A stretch of DNA of 16,224 bases, taken from the NCBI GenBank assembly GCA_023142975.1, contig JAGLIN010000114.1, forward strand, positions 1-16,224. Reading direction: 5' to 3'. The position numbers and the translations under genes were made by a program. Shown here in pieces: positions 6,325 through 13,404 of this stretch. Numbering within the stretch: position 1 is the first letter of the stretch; the number at the start of each line of letters is the position of its first letter. Below the pieces are notes generated by a model. The model was not told the DNA's origin, did not search any database, and saw only the letters and a program-made list of their open reading frames with translations. The stretch is from Candidatus Parcubacteria bacterium. GTDB lineage: Bacteria > Patescibacteriota > Minisyncoccia > JAHIHE01 > JAGLIN01.

Positions 6325-7569
6325 ATGTCAAAAGGAGATATTTTAGTAGGGATTGATGTTGGGACGAGTGTAGTAAGAACTATAGTTTCTCAGAGAAAAA
6401 ACGATGAAGAAAAACCATTGATTCTTGGAGTTGGCGAAGCGTTTTCGTCTGGAATAAGCAATGGCGTTATTGTTGATGTTGAAGAAACCATAAGCGCTAT
6501 TACAAAATCCAAAGAAGAGGCGGAAAGAATTTCAGGCGTTCCTGTGGAGCATGCTTACATCAGCATAAACGGAAGTCATATTTGTTCGCAATTCTCTAAA
6601 GGGGTTGTCGCGGTTTCCAGAGCTGATGGTGAAATTAGCGAAGAAGATGTGAATAGAGTAATAAACGCCGCGCAGGCGATATCAATGCCGAATAACAAGG
6701 AAATAATAGATATAATTCCCTGCAACTACATAATTGACGGACAAGACCAAATCAAAGATCCCGTAGGTATGAACGGGGTTCGCCTTGAAGTCAATGCTTT
6801 GGTAATAGAAGGAACGGCTCCGTTTATCAAGAATTTGATGAAGTGCGTGCAGCGGTGCGGAATTGATATTGATGATTTAGTTTTCGCGTCGTTGGCTGCC
6901 GCAAAATCAGTTTTATTAAAACGGCAAAAAGAACTGGGCGTGGTAATAGTTGATATTGGAAAAGGAACAACAGGAATTTCTGTTTTTGAAGACGGAAATA
7001 TTTTATATTCGTCAGTTATTCCAATTGGCGCTGGTCATATTACAAATGATATCGCAATTGGACTTCGAACTTCAATAGATGTCGCCGAAAAAATAAAATT
7101 AGGATATGGAACCGCGCTATCAAAAGAGGTTAATAAAAAAGACAAAATAAATATTTCCGAAATTGACGAGAATGAAGAAGGCATATTTTCAAGACGATAT
7201 ATAGCGGAAATAATTGAAGCAAGAATAGAAGAAATATTTTCGATGGTGGATAAGGAACTTAAAAAAATTGACAAAAGCGGAATGTTGCCAGCGGGAGTTG
7301 TTGTGACGGGAGGTGGCGCTAAAATGTCTGGCATAGTGCCGATGGCAAAAGAAGTATTGAAACTACCAGCTCAAATTGGATTTCCGATGGAGCTTAATGG
7401 AATAGTTGATCGCATTAACGATCCTTCATTTGCTACTGCTGTCGGTTTGATTATGTGGGAATCTGACGAAAACGGATCGTTTTCTTCCGGCGGAGGAAGA
7501 TTTAAGATGCCGTCTTTGGGGGGAGTTGGGCAAAAGATGAGGAAGATATTTAAAACTTTTTTACCGTAA
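6325..7569 (+). CDS. ftsA: cell division protein FtsA
   Basis: FtsA is an actin-like ATPase that tethers FtsZ filaments to the membrane and recruits later division proteins. The 414-aa protein has phosphate-1 LVGIDVGTSVVRT (7-19), an SHS2/1C domain at about 84-165, phosphate-2 VDIGKGTTG (209-217) and the adenosine motif VVVTGGGAKMSGI (325-337). A Ser/Gly-rich linker (about 385-400) leads to a basic amphipathic C-terminal helix, GVGQKMRKIFKTFLP (400-414), which is the membrane-targeting sequence. In phosphate-2 a Lys replaces the common second Gly (DIGGGTT), a mild deviation. ATG 6325 follows the AT-rich repeat with no Shine-Dalgarno site. ftsZ lies 1.1 kb downstream rather than adjacent; two small membrane genes and repeat elements sit between. 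Confidence 0.97.
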   Translation: MSKGDILVGIDVGTSVVRTIVSQRKNDEEKPLILGVGEAFSSGISNGVIVDVEETISAITKSKEEAERISGVPVEHAYISINGSHICSQFSKGVVAVSRADGEISEEDVNRVINAAQAISMPNNKEIIDIIPCNYIIDGQDQIKDPVGMNGVRLEVNALVIEGTAPFIKNLMKCVQRCGIDIDDLVFASLAAAKSVLLKRQKELGVVIVDIGKGTTGISVFEDGNILYSSVIPIGAGHITNDIAIGLRTSIDVAEKIKLGYGTALSKEVNKKDKINISEIDENEEGIFSRRYIAEIIEARIEEIFSMVDKELKKIDKSGMLPAGVVVTGGGAKMSGIVPMAKEVLKLPAQIGFPMELNGIVDRINDPSFATAVGLIMWESDENGSFSSGGGRFKMPSLGGVGQKMRKIFKTFLP

Positions 7570-7617
7570 AAAAGTATTAAGTAGCGAGTATTAAGTATTA
7601 AGAGTTTTTTAAATTGA

Positions 7618-7760
7618 TGTTGGTTCAGGACTCTGTCCTGAACCAGATATTTCTTAAAGCGTAATTAGAAAACACTTGTCTTTTTATGACCAAAACGATA
7701 ATTGATTTATGGACAGATTTTAAGAAATACAAGGTTCAGGTCAGGAGACCTAAACCAACA
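7618..7760. repeat. MITE-like element with hairpin terminal inverted repeats
   Basis: The left end 7618-7658 and right end 7719-7760 are inverted copies about 41 nt long with few differences. Each contains a hairpin. The left is TGGTTCAGGAC-tct-GTCCTGAACCA (7621-7645, perfect). The right is GGTTCAGGTC-agga-GACCTAAACC (7733-7756, one mismatch). Comparing the ends, the AGGAC/GTCCT stem became AGGTC/GACCT, a compensated change. Beyond the hairpin the ends also share TATTTCTTAAA, inverted. The interior of about 60 nt has no gene. A 43-codon ORF (7686-7817) crosses the right end and is probably fortuitous. This element fills most of the gap between ftsA and the next gene. Confidence 0.75.
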
Positions 7761-7848
7761 AAAGAAGTTTTGTTTGATTATTTATTAATGAATTACGAAT
7801 TAACGAATTTATATTAAGTTGCGTTTATAAAATAATAATAAAAGCAAA

Positions 7849-8085
7849 ATGAATAAATGGAAAATAGGTTTAACCTGTGGAGTAGTTTTGGGAATAATTG
7901 GCACATATATTACACATACAACTGGCGATATTAGTTTAATTTCAATTCCAGTAGTGTTTTTATTTTCTATATTTGGTTTCGGATTATTGTTTTTGTTTCC
8001 TGTTTTTGAACTTGTTATTACAGTCATATTCTATTCTTTAATTGGAATGGGAATTGGATATTTGATTGATAGATTTAAAAAATAA
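7849..8085 (+). CDS. small membrane protein of unknown function, copy 1
   Basis: This 78-aa hydrophobic protein is not assignable to a known family. It begins MNKWKIGL and ends GIGYLIDRFKK. Hydrophobic segments at about 6-20, 31-52 and 54-71 suggest two or three membrane passes with a charged C-terminal tail. It is a tandem paralog of the next gene: the first eight residues are the same, a CG pair follows, and the C-terminal LIDRFKK is identical, while the middle differs. The leader ATAAAATAATAA...ATG is also shared. There is no Shine-Dalgarno site. Its position between ftsA and ftsZ is suggestive but does not prove a division role. Confidence 0.75.
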   Translation: MNKWKIGLTCGVVLGIIGTYITHTTGDISLISIPVVFLFSIFGFGLLFLFPVFELVITVIFYSLIGMGIGYLIDRFKK

Positions 8086-8115
8086 TATAAATTGTCTATA
8101 AAATAATAAAACAAA

Positions 8116-8391
8116 ATGAACAAGTGGAAAATCGGTTTAATTTGTGGAATGATTTGGGGAATAGTGAGCTTTTATTTTTGGATGATGCTTACGGGCGGAC
8201 CGAGCAGTAGCGCAGATCCTTCAGTTATTTTTCTTATTTTAACTTTACCGGCATCAATACCATTATTAGTAAGTTATTATATTGAAGATAGTGTAGATAT
8301 TTCGGGAAGTTTGGTAATATGTTTAATTCCCATAACAGGCGCTTTGATCGGAGCAGGAATTGGACATTTGATTGACAGGTTTAAAAAGTAA
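8116..8391 (+). CDS. small membrane protein of unknown function, copy 2
   Basis: This 91-aa paralog of the preceding gene starts 30 nt after its stop. It shares the N-terminal MNKWKIGL with a following CG, and the C-terminal GxGIGxLIDRFKK. The centre is longer, with a Gly/Ser/Pro-rich loop (about 27-36) between the first and second hydrophobic segments and an acidic loop around 57-63. Three membrane passes are likely. Conserved ends with a diverged middle suggest a duplication with selection on the termini. No enzymatic motif is visible. Confidence 0.75.
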   Translation: MNKWKIGLICGMIWGIVSFYFWMMLTGGPSSSADPSVIFLILTLPASIPLLVSYYIEDSVDISGSLVICLIPITGALIGAGIGHLIDRFKK

Positions 8392-8400
8392 AAGCTGAAT

Positions 8401-8501
8401 TGCGGGAACTATTTTGTAAATAGTTTCCAATGTTTCCCAAACAAATAATATTATTGTATTTTCAAAACATAGGGAACTGGTTAAAAAAACCAGTTCCCGC
8501 A
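8401..8501. repeat. paired-hairpin inverted element
   Basis: TGCGGGAACT (8401-8410) is inverted at AGTTCCCGCA (8492-8501). Each end forms a hairpin. The left is GGAACTATTT-tgt-AAATAGTTTCC, with one bulged T. The right is GGGAACTGGTT-aaaaa-AACCAGTTCCC (8472-8498, perfect). Read in the same sense, the stems differ as CTATTT/AAATAG against CTGGTT/AACCAG, so the two altered base pairs are compensated. Inner ATGTTT/AAACAT also match. The interior is AT-rich and non-coding. There is no T-run after the right hairpin, so terminator function is not supported. Confidence 0.7.
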
Positions 8502-8514
8502 TATTCTCAATTCA

Positions 8515-8534
8515 TAATTCTTGATTCATAATTC
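8515..8534. repeat. AT-rich dispersed 20-mer, copy 2
   Basis: This is the exact reverse complement of the 20-mer at 108-127. It starts 14 nt after the paired-hairpin element and ends 5 nt before the putative ftsZ promoter. Confidence 0.6.
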
Positions 8535-8539
8535 CAAAT

Positions 8540-8568
8540 TTGCCTAAATCTTTCAAAAAAGCTATTAT
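8540..8568 (+). promoter_or_regulatory. putative promoter of ftsZ
   Basis: TTGCCT (8540-8545, 4 of 6 to -35) and TATTAT (8563-8568, 5 of 6 to -10) are spaced by exactly 17 nt. A second overlapping candidate, GATAAT, follows at 8569-8574. A transcript starting near 8575-8580 would carry a leader of about 155 nt that includes the paired hairpins at 8603-8699. Confidence 0.5.
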
Positions 8569-8602
8569 GATAATATTAGAATGTGTTTGAATGTTGTTAT
8601 AT

Positions 8603-8699
8603 TTTGGAGTATTGAACGAGTCGCAACGAAGTTCAATTGAAAGCGGGAATTGCTTGATATTTCAGTCAAACTTCGTTGCGACTCGTTTGACACTCCAAA
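8603..8699. repeat. paired-hairpin inverted element in the ftsZ leader
   Basis: Two inverted 40-nt units (8603-8642 and 8660-8699) flank 17 nt. Between units a 19-bp core is perfectly inverted (8615-8633 with 8669-8687), as is TTTGGAGT/ACTCCAAA at the outside. Each unit also folds alone around an identical 13-nt loop, GAGTCGCAACGAA. The left stem is ATTGAAC/GTTCAAT; the other unit, read in the same sense, is GTCAAAC/GTTTGAC. All three differing stem positions are compensated. The element ends 35 nt before ATG 8735, so it lies in the ftsZ 5' leader if the promoter at 8540-8568 is used. Confidence 0.8.
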
Positions 8700-8734
8700 C
8701 ACATTATAAATATAACAATCTAAATTTAAAATAT

Positions 8735-9922
8735 ATGAAAGAAATAAAACCGGAATTTGAGACTTATGCGAGGATAAAAGTCGTTGGCGTTGGCGGTGGG
8801 GGGAATAATGCCATAAGCAGGATGATGGAAGCCAATTTAAAGGGTATTGATTTTATTGCTATCAATACCGACGCGCAAGATCTTCATCATTGCAAAGTAA
8901 CTGAAAAACTTCATATTGGAAAAAATTTAACGAGAGGTTTAGGGGCGGGAATGAATCCCGATGTCGGTCGGCAGGCGGCGGAAGAAAATAAAGATGAATT
9001 GCAGGACGCTTTAAAAGGTTCCGATATGGTTTTTGTAACTTGCGGGTTGGGCGGCGGGACGGGAACTGGCGCGGCGCCGATTATTGCCGAGGCCGCCAGA
9101 GAAGCGGGAGCGCTCACCGTTGCGGTTGTTACTAAACCGTTTGCTTTTGAAGGATTGCAAAGAAAAAGAATCGCCGAGGAAGGATTAGAAAATTTGAAAA
9201 ATCAGGTTGACACGATCATAACTATTCCTAACGATAAAATTCTTAGCGCGATAGACAAAAAAATATTATTATTAGATTCGTTTAAAATTGCCGACGATAT
9301 TTTGTTGCAGGGAGTTCAGGGAATTTCGGATTTAATAACTACTCCGGGAATAGTAAATGTAGATTTTGCGGATGTTAAGGCTATTATGGAAAACACTGGT
9401 CCGTCTTTAATGGGAATTGGCAGAGCCTCTGGTGAAAATAGAGCCGTTGAAGCGGCGAAGCAGGCGATAAACAGTCCTCTTTTGGAGCTTTCTATTGATG
9501 GGGCGAAAGGAGTATTATTTAATGTTAGCGGAGGACCTGATTTAACTATGATGGAAATAAATGAAGCCGCTGATATTATTACCGAATCAATTGATCCTGA
9601 CGCTAAAGTTATTTTCGGAGCAATCACTGATGAAAATTTAAAGAAGGGCGAAGTTAAAGTAACGGTAATTGCCACAGGTTTTGGTGATCAACCATATTTG
9701 AAAGAAGATGTTATAAAAAGAGAGTTAGAAAAAACTGAAAAAGAAGCAGAGTCAGAATTTAAGGAAGATGAACAAAGAGAAATAAGCAATAACAATGATC
9801 CTGACAACAATAGTAATGAAATATTTTCATCTAACATCAATCCTATAAAACAGGATGACGAATATGATATCCCGGCGTTTATTAGGAAGAAGATGAATAA
9901 GAATGATAAGAACGAAGAATAG
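8735..9922 (+). CDS. ftsZ: cell division protein FtsZ
   Basis: FtsZ is the tubulin-like GTPase that forms the cytokinetic ring. The 395-aa protein has the N-terminal nucleotide-binding IKVVGVGGGGNNA (14-26), the tubulin signature GGGTGTGAAP (106-115) and the T7 synergy loop NVDFAD (208-213), which supplies catalytic acidic residues to the next subunit. A low-complexity Asp/Asn/Glu linker (about 335-380) follows. The conserved C-terminal peptide DIPAFIRKK binds FtsA and other tethers. I start at ATG 8735. The open frame extends to 8591, but that 48-codon extension runs through the inverted-repeat element and lacks family similarity. There is no Shine-Dalgarno site. With FtsA upstream, this gives the minimal membrane-tethered division machine. 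Confidence 0.97.
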   Translation: MKEIKPEFETYARIKVVGVGGGGNNAISRMMEANLKGIDFIAINTDAQDLHHCKVTEKLHIGKNLTRGLGAGMNPDVGRQAAEENKDELQDALKGSDMVFVTCGLGGGTGTGAAPIIAEAAREAGALTVAVVTKPFAFEGLQRKRIAEEGLENLKNQVDTIITIPNDKILSAIDKKILLLDSFKIADDILLQGVQGISDLITTPGIVNVDFADVKAIMENTGPSLMGIGRASGENRAVEAAKQAINSPLLELSIDGAKGVLFNVSGGPDLTMMEINEAADIITESIDPDAKVIFGAITDENLKKGEVKVTVIATGFGDQPYLKEDVIKRELEKTEKEAESEFKEDEQREISNNNDPDNNSNEIFSSNINPIKQDDEYDIPAFIRKKMNKNDKNEE

Positions 9923-10089
9923 AATTTTCTAAGGTATTTTTAGCGGGAGAGTTTAGAAGTTTTTAAAATGTTTGAATTGTCAAATTGTTATATTGTTAAA
10001 CTGTTATCTGATATATGGACAGTATGCAATTTTAGGGCAGTTTTTTATTTGATTTGAGAATTATCTTTTTATTTTCTAAAAACAAAAAT

Positions 10090-11214
10090 ATGAAAAAACA
10101 AGCATTATTTGACTTAGCTTCAATGCCAAAAATGGTTTTGATTATTGTGATGATTGTAATGTTGGGGACTTTGTTTGGAGCAACAAGTTATTTATTAAAA
10201 ATGCCAACAACAAATTTGTCGTTTGTGGTAAATCCTATTATTGAAGCTCAATGTGAAATTGATTCTGATTGTGAATTGGTTTATGTCGGTCAAGATGTAT
10301 GTCCGCCGTGCGATGCTTTGTCAGAAGAGTATCAGTGTCTTAACAAAAATGAAGCTAAAAAAGTGAGAGATGAATGGATTAATAAATTTAATACGGATCT
10401 TTATATTGTCTGTTCGCCTTGCGAAGTTGAATTTGATAGATATGTTTGTGAATGCGTAAATGGGAAATGTGAGAAGGTTAAGGAAGAGTTGGTTGAAGAA
10501 GTGAGTATTACGACAGATAAAATGGAATACGAGCAGGGAGAGGAAGTGAAAATAACAATCAATAATAATTCAGATAAAGAGCAAAGAATAAGCTATCCCG
10601 CTTATTCCATTGAAAGATTTGAAAGTAATAATTGGATAGAAATAAAACAAATATGGTGTCCTTGCGGAGCGTATTGTGAAGAAGTTGAATGGCTTTTTAT
10701 AAAACCAAAAGATAAATTGGAATATGAATGGAATCAGCAGGAATCTTGGTGTGGCAGAGTCGAATTGCTTTGGGGGGATTTTTCACATCAAGTTCAATCG
10801 GGAAGATATCGGATTAAAAGCATGAAAATAGGTTTACCTGATCCTGAAAATTATAAAACAATCTATTCCAATGAATTTACAATCAAAGAAAAATCAGCGC
10901 TTGATTTGAGGTGTGGGGAGAAAGTTAAAGGAATTGGTCTGTGTGAAGGATTAGGCATAGGATATGAATTTAATTCAGAAACGGGGAAATGTATTAAAAG
11001 AGGAGTGTCGGGCTGTTCTTTCGATATTCCTTTTGAAACTTTAGAAGAATGTCAGGAGGTTTGTGAGGAAAATAATATTCGTGGAGGAACAAATGAAAGT
11101 AAATGTAAAGAATTAGGCGGATTTGTTACCTGTGATTCAACACCAGAAGAAACTGAATTAGATTGTTTGTGTTGTTTTGAAAATTATCCCGATGATTGTA
11201 GATATGTGAAGTAA
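10090..11214 (+). CDS. membrane-anchored exported protein with Cys-rich, Ig-like and Kunitz/BPTI-like domains, paralog 1
   Basis: This 374-aa protein is the first of three paralogs. The N-terminus MKKQALFDLASMPKM leads into one hydrophobic helix (about 15-36), an uncleaved anchor or signal. Next is a Cys-rich domain beginning QCEIDSDC (54-61) and ending CECVNGKCEKV (120-130). An Ig-like beta domain of BsuPI/NEW1-like appearance, starting YEQGEEVKITINNNS, spans about 138-265. Then comes a six-Cys module with Cys at 275, 285, 301, 309, 321 and 325. Its spacing 9-15-7-11-3 is close to the Kunitz 8-15-7-12-3. GYEFNSETGKC and ETLEECQEVC match that family, and the site after the second Cys is Glu-Gly (P1-P1'). 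A short Cys-rich tail (339-370) ends it. I start at ATG 10090, matching the other two paralogs; the frame is open from 10054. Target unknown. Confidence 0.85.
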   Translation: MKKQALFDLASMPKMVLIIVMIVMLGTLFGATSYLLKMPTTNLSFVVNPIIEAQCEIDSDCELVYVGQDVCPPCDALSEEYQCLNKNEAKKVRDEWINKFNTDLYIVCSPCEVEFDRYVCECVNGKCEKVKEELVEEVSITTDKMEYEQGEEVKITINNNSDKEQRISYPAYSIERFESNNWIEIKQIWCPCGAYCEEVEWLFIKPKDKLEYEWNQQESWCGRVELLWGDFSHQVQSGRYRIKSMKIGLPDPENYKTIYSNEFTIKEKSALDLRCGEKVKGIGLCEGLGIGYEFNSETGKCIKRGVSGCSFDIPFETLEECQEVCEENNIRGGTNESKCKELGGFVTCDSTPEETELDCLCCFENYPDDCRYVK

Positions 11215-11226
11215 ATAATAATAAAT

Positions 11227-11493
11227 ATGACTATTCAACAATTTATTAAAAAAAGAAAATATCTTGTCTGGTATGTGAAAGATCCCGGAAAACTCAATAA
11301 CGAAGCGATTGTGGAGGCGGTTTTGAATTATGGGGATTGGGATGATGTTCAAAAGATGATTGAAATTTTAGGCATTAAAAAAGTAGCAAAGATTTTTATG
11401 AAAAAATCTAACGAAAAGCGTTGTAATTATCACCGAAAAACAAAAAATTATTTCAATCTATATTTCAATAAATATGCGAAATTAAGAGTCTAA
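11227..11493 (+). CDS. small partner gene of the AbiEii-like nucleotidyltransferase (possible antitoxin)
   Basis: This 88-aa protein starts 12 nt after paralog 1 and stops 6 nt before the nucleotidyltransferase gene. It has the pattern of the short helical proteins often encoded directly before AbiEii-like genes (DUF6922-like). An aromatic LVWYVKDPGKL stretch is followed by AIVEAVLNYGDWDDVQKM and a basic C-terminal half rich in Lys, Asn and Tyr. In that setting such proteins are assumed to be antitoxins or regulators, although usually without proof. No helix-turn-helix is obvious. The family assignment comes from memory of the pattern and context, and is moderate. Confidence 0.7.
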   Translation: MTIQQFIKKRKYLVWYVKDPGKLNNEAIVEAVLNYGDWDDVQKMIEILGIKKVAKIFMKKSNEKRCNYHRKTKNYFNLYFNKYAKLRV

Positions 11494-11499
11494 ATAAAT

Positions 11500-12123
11500 A
11501 TGACTACATTGCATCCAGAAGTATTAACAAAAGAGCAGATAAAATTATTGCCCATAGTAAAAAAGTTCTATAAAGATTTTGGTTTAGTCGGTGGGACGGC
11601 AATTGCTTTGCATATTGGACACAGAGAGTCAATTGATTTTGATATGTTTTCTTTTAATGAATTTAAGAATGTTAATGTAAAAAAAAGAATTTTAAGAGAG
11701 AGGACGATAAGCAAAGTTATCAGAGACGAAGCGGAGCAATTTACTTTTATAATTAATGGAGTTTTATTTACCTTTTTTCGTTATCCGTTTGAGATTGATT
11801 ACGAAATTGATTATGATCAAACTTTGAAAACACCTTCTTTGCTAACTCTTGCGGCAATGAAATTATTTGCGCTTGGAAGACGAGCAAAATGGAAAGATTA
11901 TGTTGACTTGTATTTTATAATCAGAGATTTTCATTCTCTTGCGGAAATTATTAAACACGCGAAAAGCATATTTAAAACTGAATTTAACGAAAAAATATGC
12001 CGCGAACAGCTTGCGTATTTTAAGGACATTAGTTATTCGGAGGAAGTTAAATATTTAAAAGGTTTTGAAGTTAGTGATAAGATTATAAAAAAAGAATTAA
12101 TTAATTTTAGTTTGGAGTTTTAA
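11500..12123 (+). CDS. AbiEii/AbiGii-like nucleotidyltransferase (possible toxin)
   Basis: This 207-aa protein has the nucleotidyltransferase fold signature GGTAIALHIGHRESIDFDMF: GGT at 31-33, then Asp46 and Asp48, the metal-binding pair. A later KWKDYVDLYF segment, typical of the AbiEii family, follows. AbiEii proteins are the toxin part of type IV toxin-antitoxin and abortive-infection systems, and add nucleotides to targets such as tRNA. Many chromosomal members are uncharacterised. The 88-aa gene before it, with a 6-nt gap, is the likely partner. The pair splits the tandem paralog array, with paralog 2 beginning 24 nt later, which suggests insertion as a unit. Full catalytic residues appear present. 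The length is at the short end of the family. Confidence 0.85.
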   Translation: MTTLHPEVLTKEQIKLLPIVKKFYKDFGLVGGTAIALHIGHRESIDFDMFSFNEFKNVNVKKRILRERTISKVIRDEAEQFTFIINGVLFTFFRYPFEIDYEIDYDQTLKTPSLLTLAAMKLFALGRRAKWKDYVDLYFIIRDFHSLAEIIKHAKSIFKTEFNEKICREQLAYFKDISYSEEVKYLKGFEVSDKIIKKELINFSLEF

Positions 12124-12147
12124 TTATAATTTTTTAAAAACAAAAAC

Positions 12148-13377
12148 ATGAAAAAGCAAACATTATTTGATTTAGCTTCAATGCCAAAAATGGTTTTGGT
12201 TATTGTGATGGTTGTAATGCTGGGAACTTTGTTTGGAGCAACAAGTTATTTGTTAAAAATATCCAAAATGGATTTGCCGATTGTAAATCCTATTATTGAA
12301 ACTCAATGTGAAATTGATTCTGATTGTAATCTTGTTTTTACTGGTCCATATATTTCTTGTAATTCTCCAGAAGAAAATTATGAATGTCTTAATGTTAGTA
12401 AGGATGATGCTAATGCAATAAATCAAAACAAGAAGCGTCTTGATGCTATGTGTCCAGATAGGTTTGATAAGTATACCTGCAAATGCGAAAATGGGAAATG
12501 TGAGAAGGTTAAAGAGGGGTTGGTTGAAGAAGTAGTTATTGCGACAGATAAAATAGAGTATGAGCAGGGGGAAAATGTAAAAATAACCATAAAAAATAAT
12601 TCGGAAAATTCAATTTGGTATTCGTCAGATGCTTTTTTAAGTAGTTTAAATTTATTTGGTTATCAAGGTGAGAAATGGATTCTTGTTCCGACTTTACCTA
12701 TTGCATTACCATTCCCAAATTATATTTATCAAAAATCAGAATTAAAATCATCCGAATTAATAACTCTGAAATATATTCCAATAGAGCATATTGACAAGAG
12801 TTCTTTAAATTTTCCTAAATATAAGATAAGTTTTGGTTATTGGCAAAATGAAGAAATAGGAATAGGAAATTATATAGAAGTCTATTCCAACGAATTCACA
12901 ATCAAAGAAAAATCAGCGCTTGATGCGAGGTGTGGGGAGAAAGTAAAAGGAATTGGTTTCTGCTTGGGTCAGGCATCAAAAACAGGATATGAATTTGATT
13001 CAGAAACAAGAGAATGTATTGGAAAAGAAGTGGTAGGATGTTCATTTGAAATACCTTTTAAAACATGGAAGGAATGTCAAGATGTTTGCAAGTTTGAGCC
13101 AAAAGACAAGGAGTCTTGTGAAAAAGTAGGTGGTGTATGGATAGATCGAGGAGGAAGTTTTTGCAATTTGCCAACCTTTGATTCTGGAAAAGAATGTTCA
13201 GATTCAAGTCAGTGTGAGGGGTCTTGCATTGCTGAGTTGTCAAGCGAAGAAGAAAGAAAAGTTGAGCAAGGAACAATTATTTACACAAAAGGCAAATGCA
13301 CTGCGAGAATAGTTGTATTTGGTTGCAGACCGCATGTGGATGACGGAAAAGTTTTTGGAATATTGTGTATGGATTGA
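12148..13377 (+). CDS. membrane-anchored exported protein with Cys-rich, Ig-like and Kunitz/BPTI-like domains, paralog 2
   Basis: This 409-aa paralog has the same plan as paralog 1. The anchor helix is at about 15-36. The Cys-rich part runs from QCEIDSDC (53-60) to CKCENGKCEKV. An Ig-like domain spans about 128-252. The Kunitz-like module has Cys at 262, 272, 290, 298, 310 and 314 (spacing 9-17-7-11-3), with the reactive-site pair Leu-Gly after the second Cys. The C-terminus (324-409) is different: a new Cys-rich domain with CEKVGGVW, TFDSGKECSDSSQCEGSC, then KGKC, GC and a final CMD, of a kind found in other bacterial exported proteins. It stops with TGA. The leader TTTTTTAAAAACAAAAACATG resembles those of the other two. 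A 76-nt block in the anchor (12176-12251) is identical to 13508-13583 in paralog 3. Confidence 0.85.
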   Translation: MKKQTLFDLASMPKMVLVIVMVVMLGTLFGATSYLLKISKMDLPIVNPIIETQCEIDSDCNLVFTGPYISCNSPEENYECLNVSKDDANAINQNKKRLDAMCPDRFDKYTCKCENGKCEKVKEGLVEEVVIATDKIEYEQGENVKITIKNNSENSIWYSSDAFLSSLNLFGYQGEKWILVPTLPIALPFPNYIYQKSELKSSELITLKYIPIEHIDKSSLNFPKYKISFGYWQNEEIGIGNYIEVYSNEFTIKEKSALDARCGEKVKGIGFCLGQASKTGYEFDSETRECIGKEVVGCSFEIPFKTWKECQDVCKFEPKDKESCEKVGGVWIDRGGSFCNLPTFDSGKECSDSSQCEGSCIAELSSEEERKVEQGTIIYTKGKCTARIVVFGCRPHVDDGKVFGILCMD

Positions 13378-13404
13378 GAACTTAAAAATTAATTTCAATT
13401 GAAT

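Noticed and set aside
7035..7334. Minus-strand open frames over ftsA and similar ones over hisS and ftsZ
   Set aside because: They are antisense shadows of conserved plus-strand genes with no family features.
7686..7817. 43-aa ORF in the gap after ftsA
   Set aside because: It crosses the right end of a repeat element and a GAATTACGAATT repeat, has no recognisable similarity and no initiation signal; probably fortuitous.
8472..8498. Terminator after the small membrane genes
   Set aside because: The stem is perfect but no T-run follows on either strand, and it has an inverted partner hairpin, which fits a repeat element better.
8591..8734. 48-codon N-terminal extension of the FtsZ frame
   Set aside because: It runs through the inverted-repeat element, has no FtsZ similarity and lacks an initiation signal; ATG 8735 gives a normal FtsZ N-terminus.
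10054..10089. Upstream start for paralog 1
   Set aside because: Paralogs 2 and 3 begin at the MKKQ Met with the same AAAAACA(A/G)AAA leader, so ATG 10090 is the homologous start.
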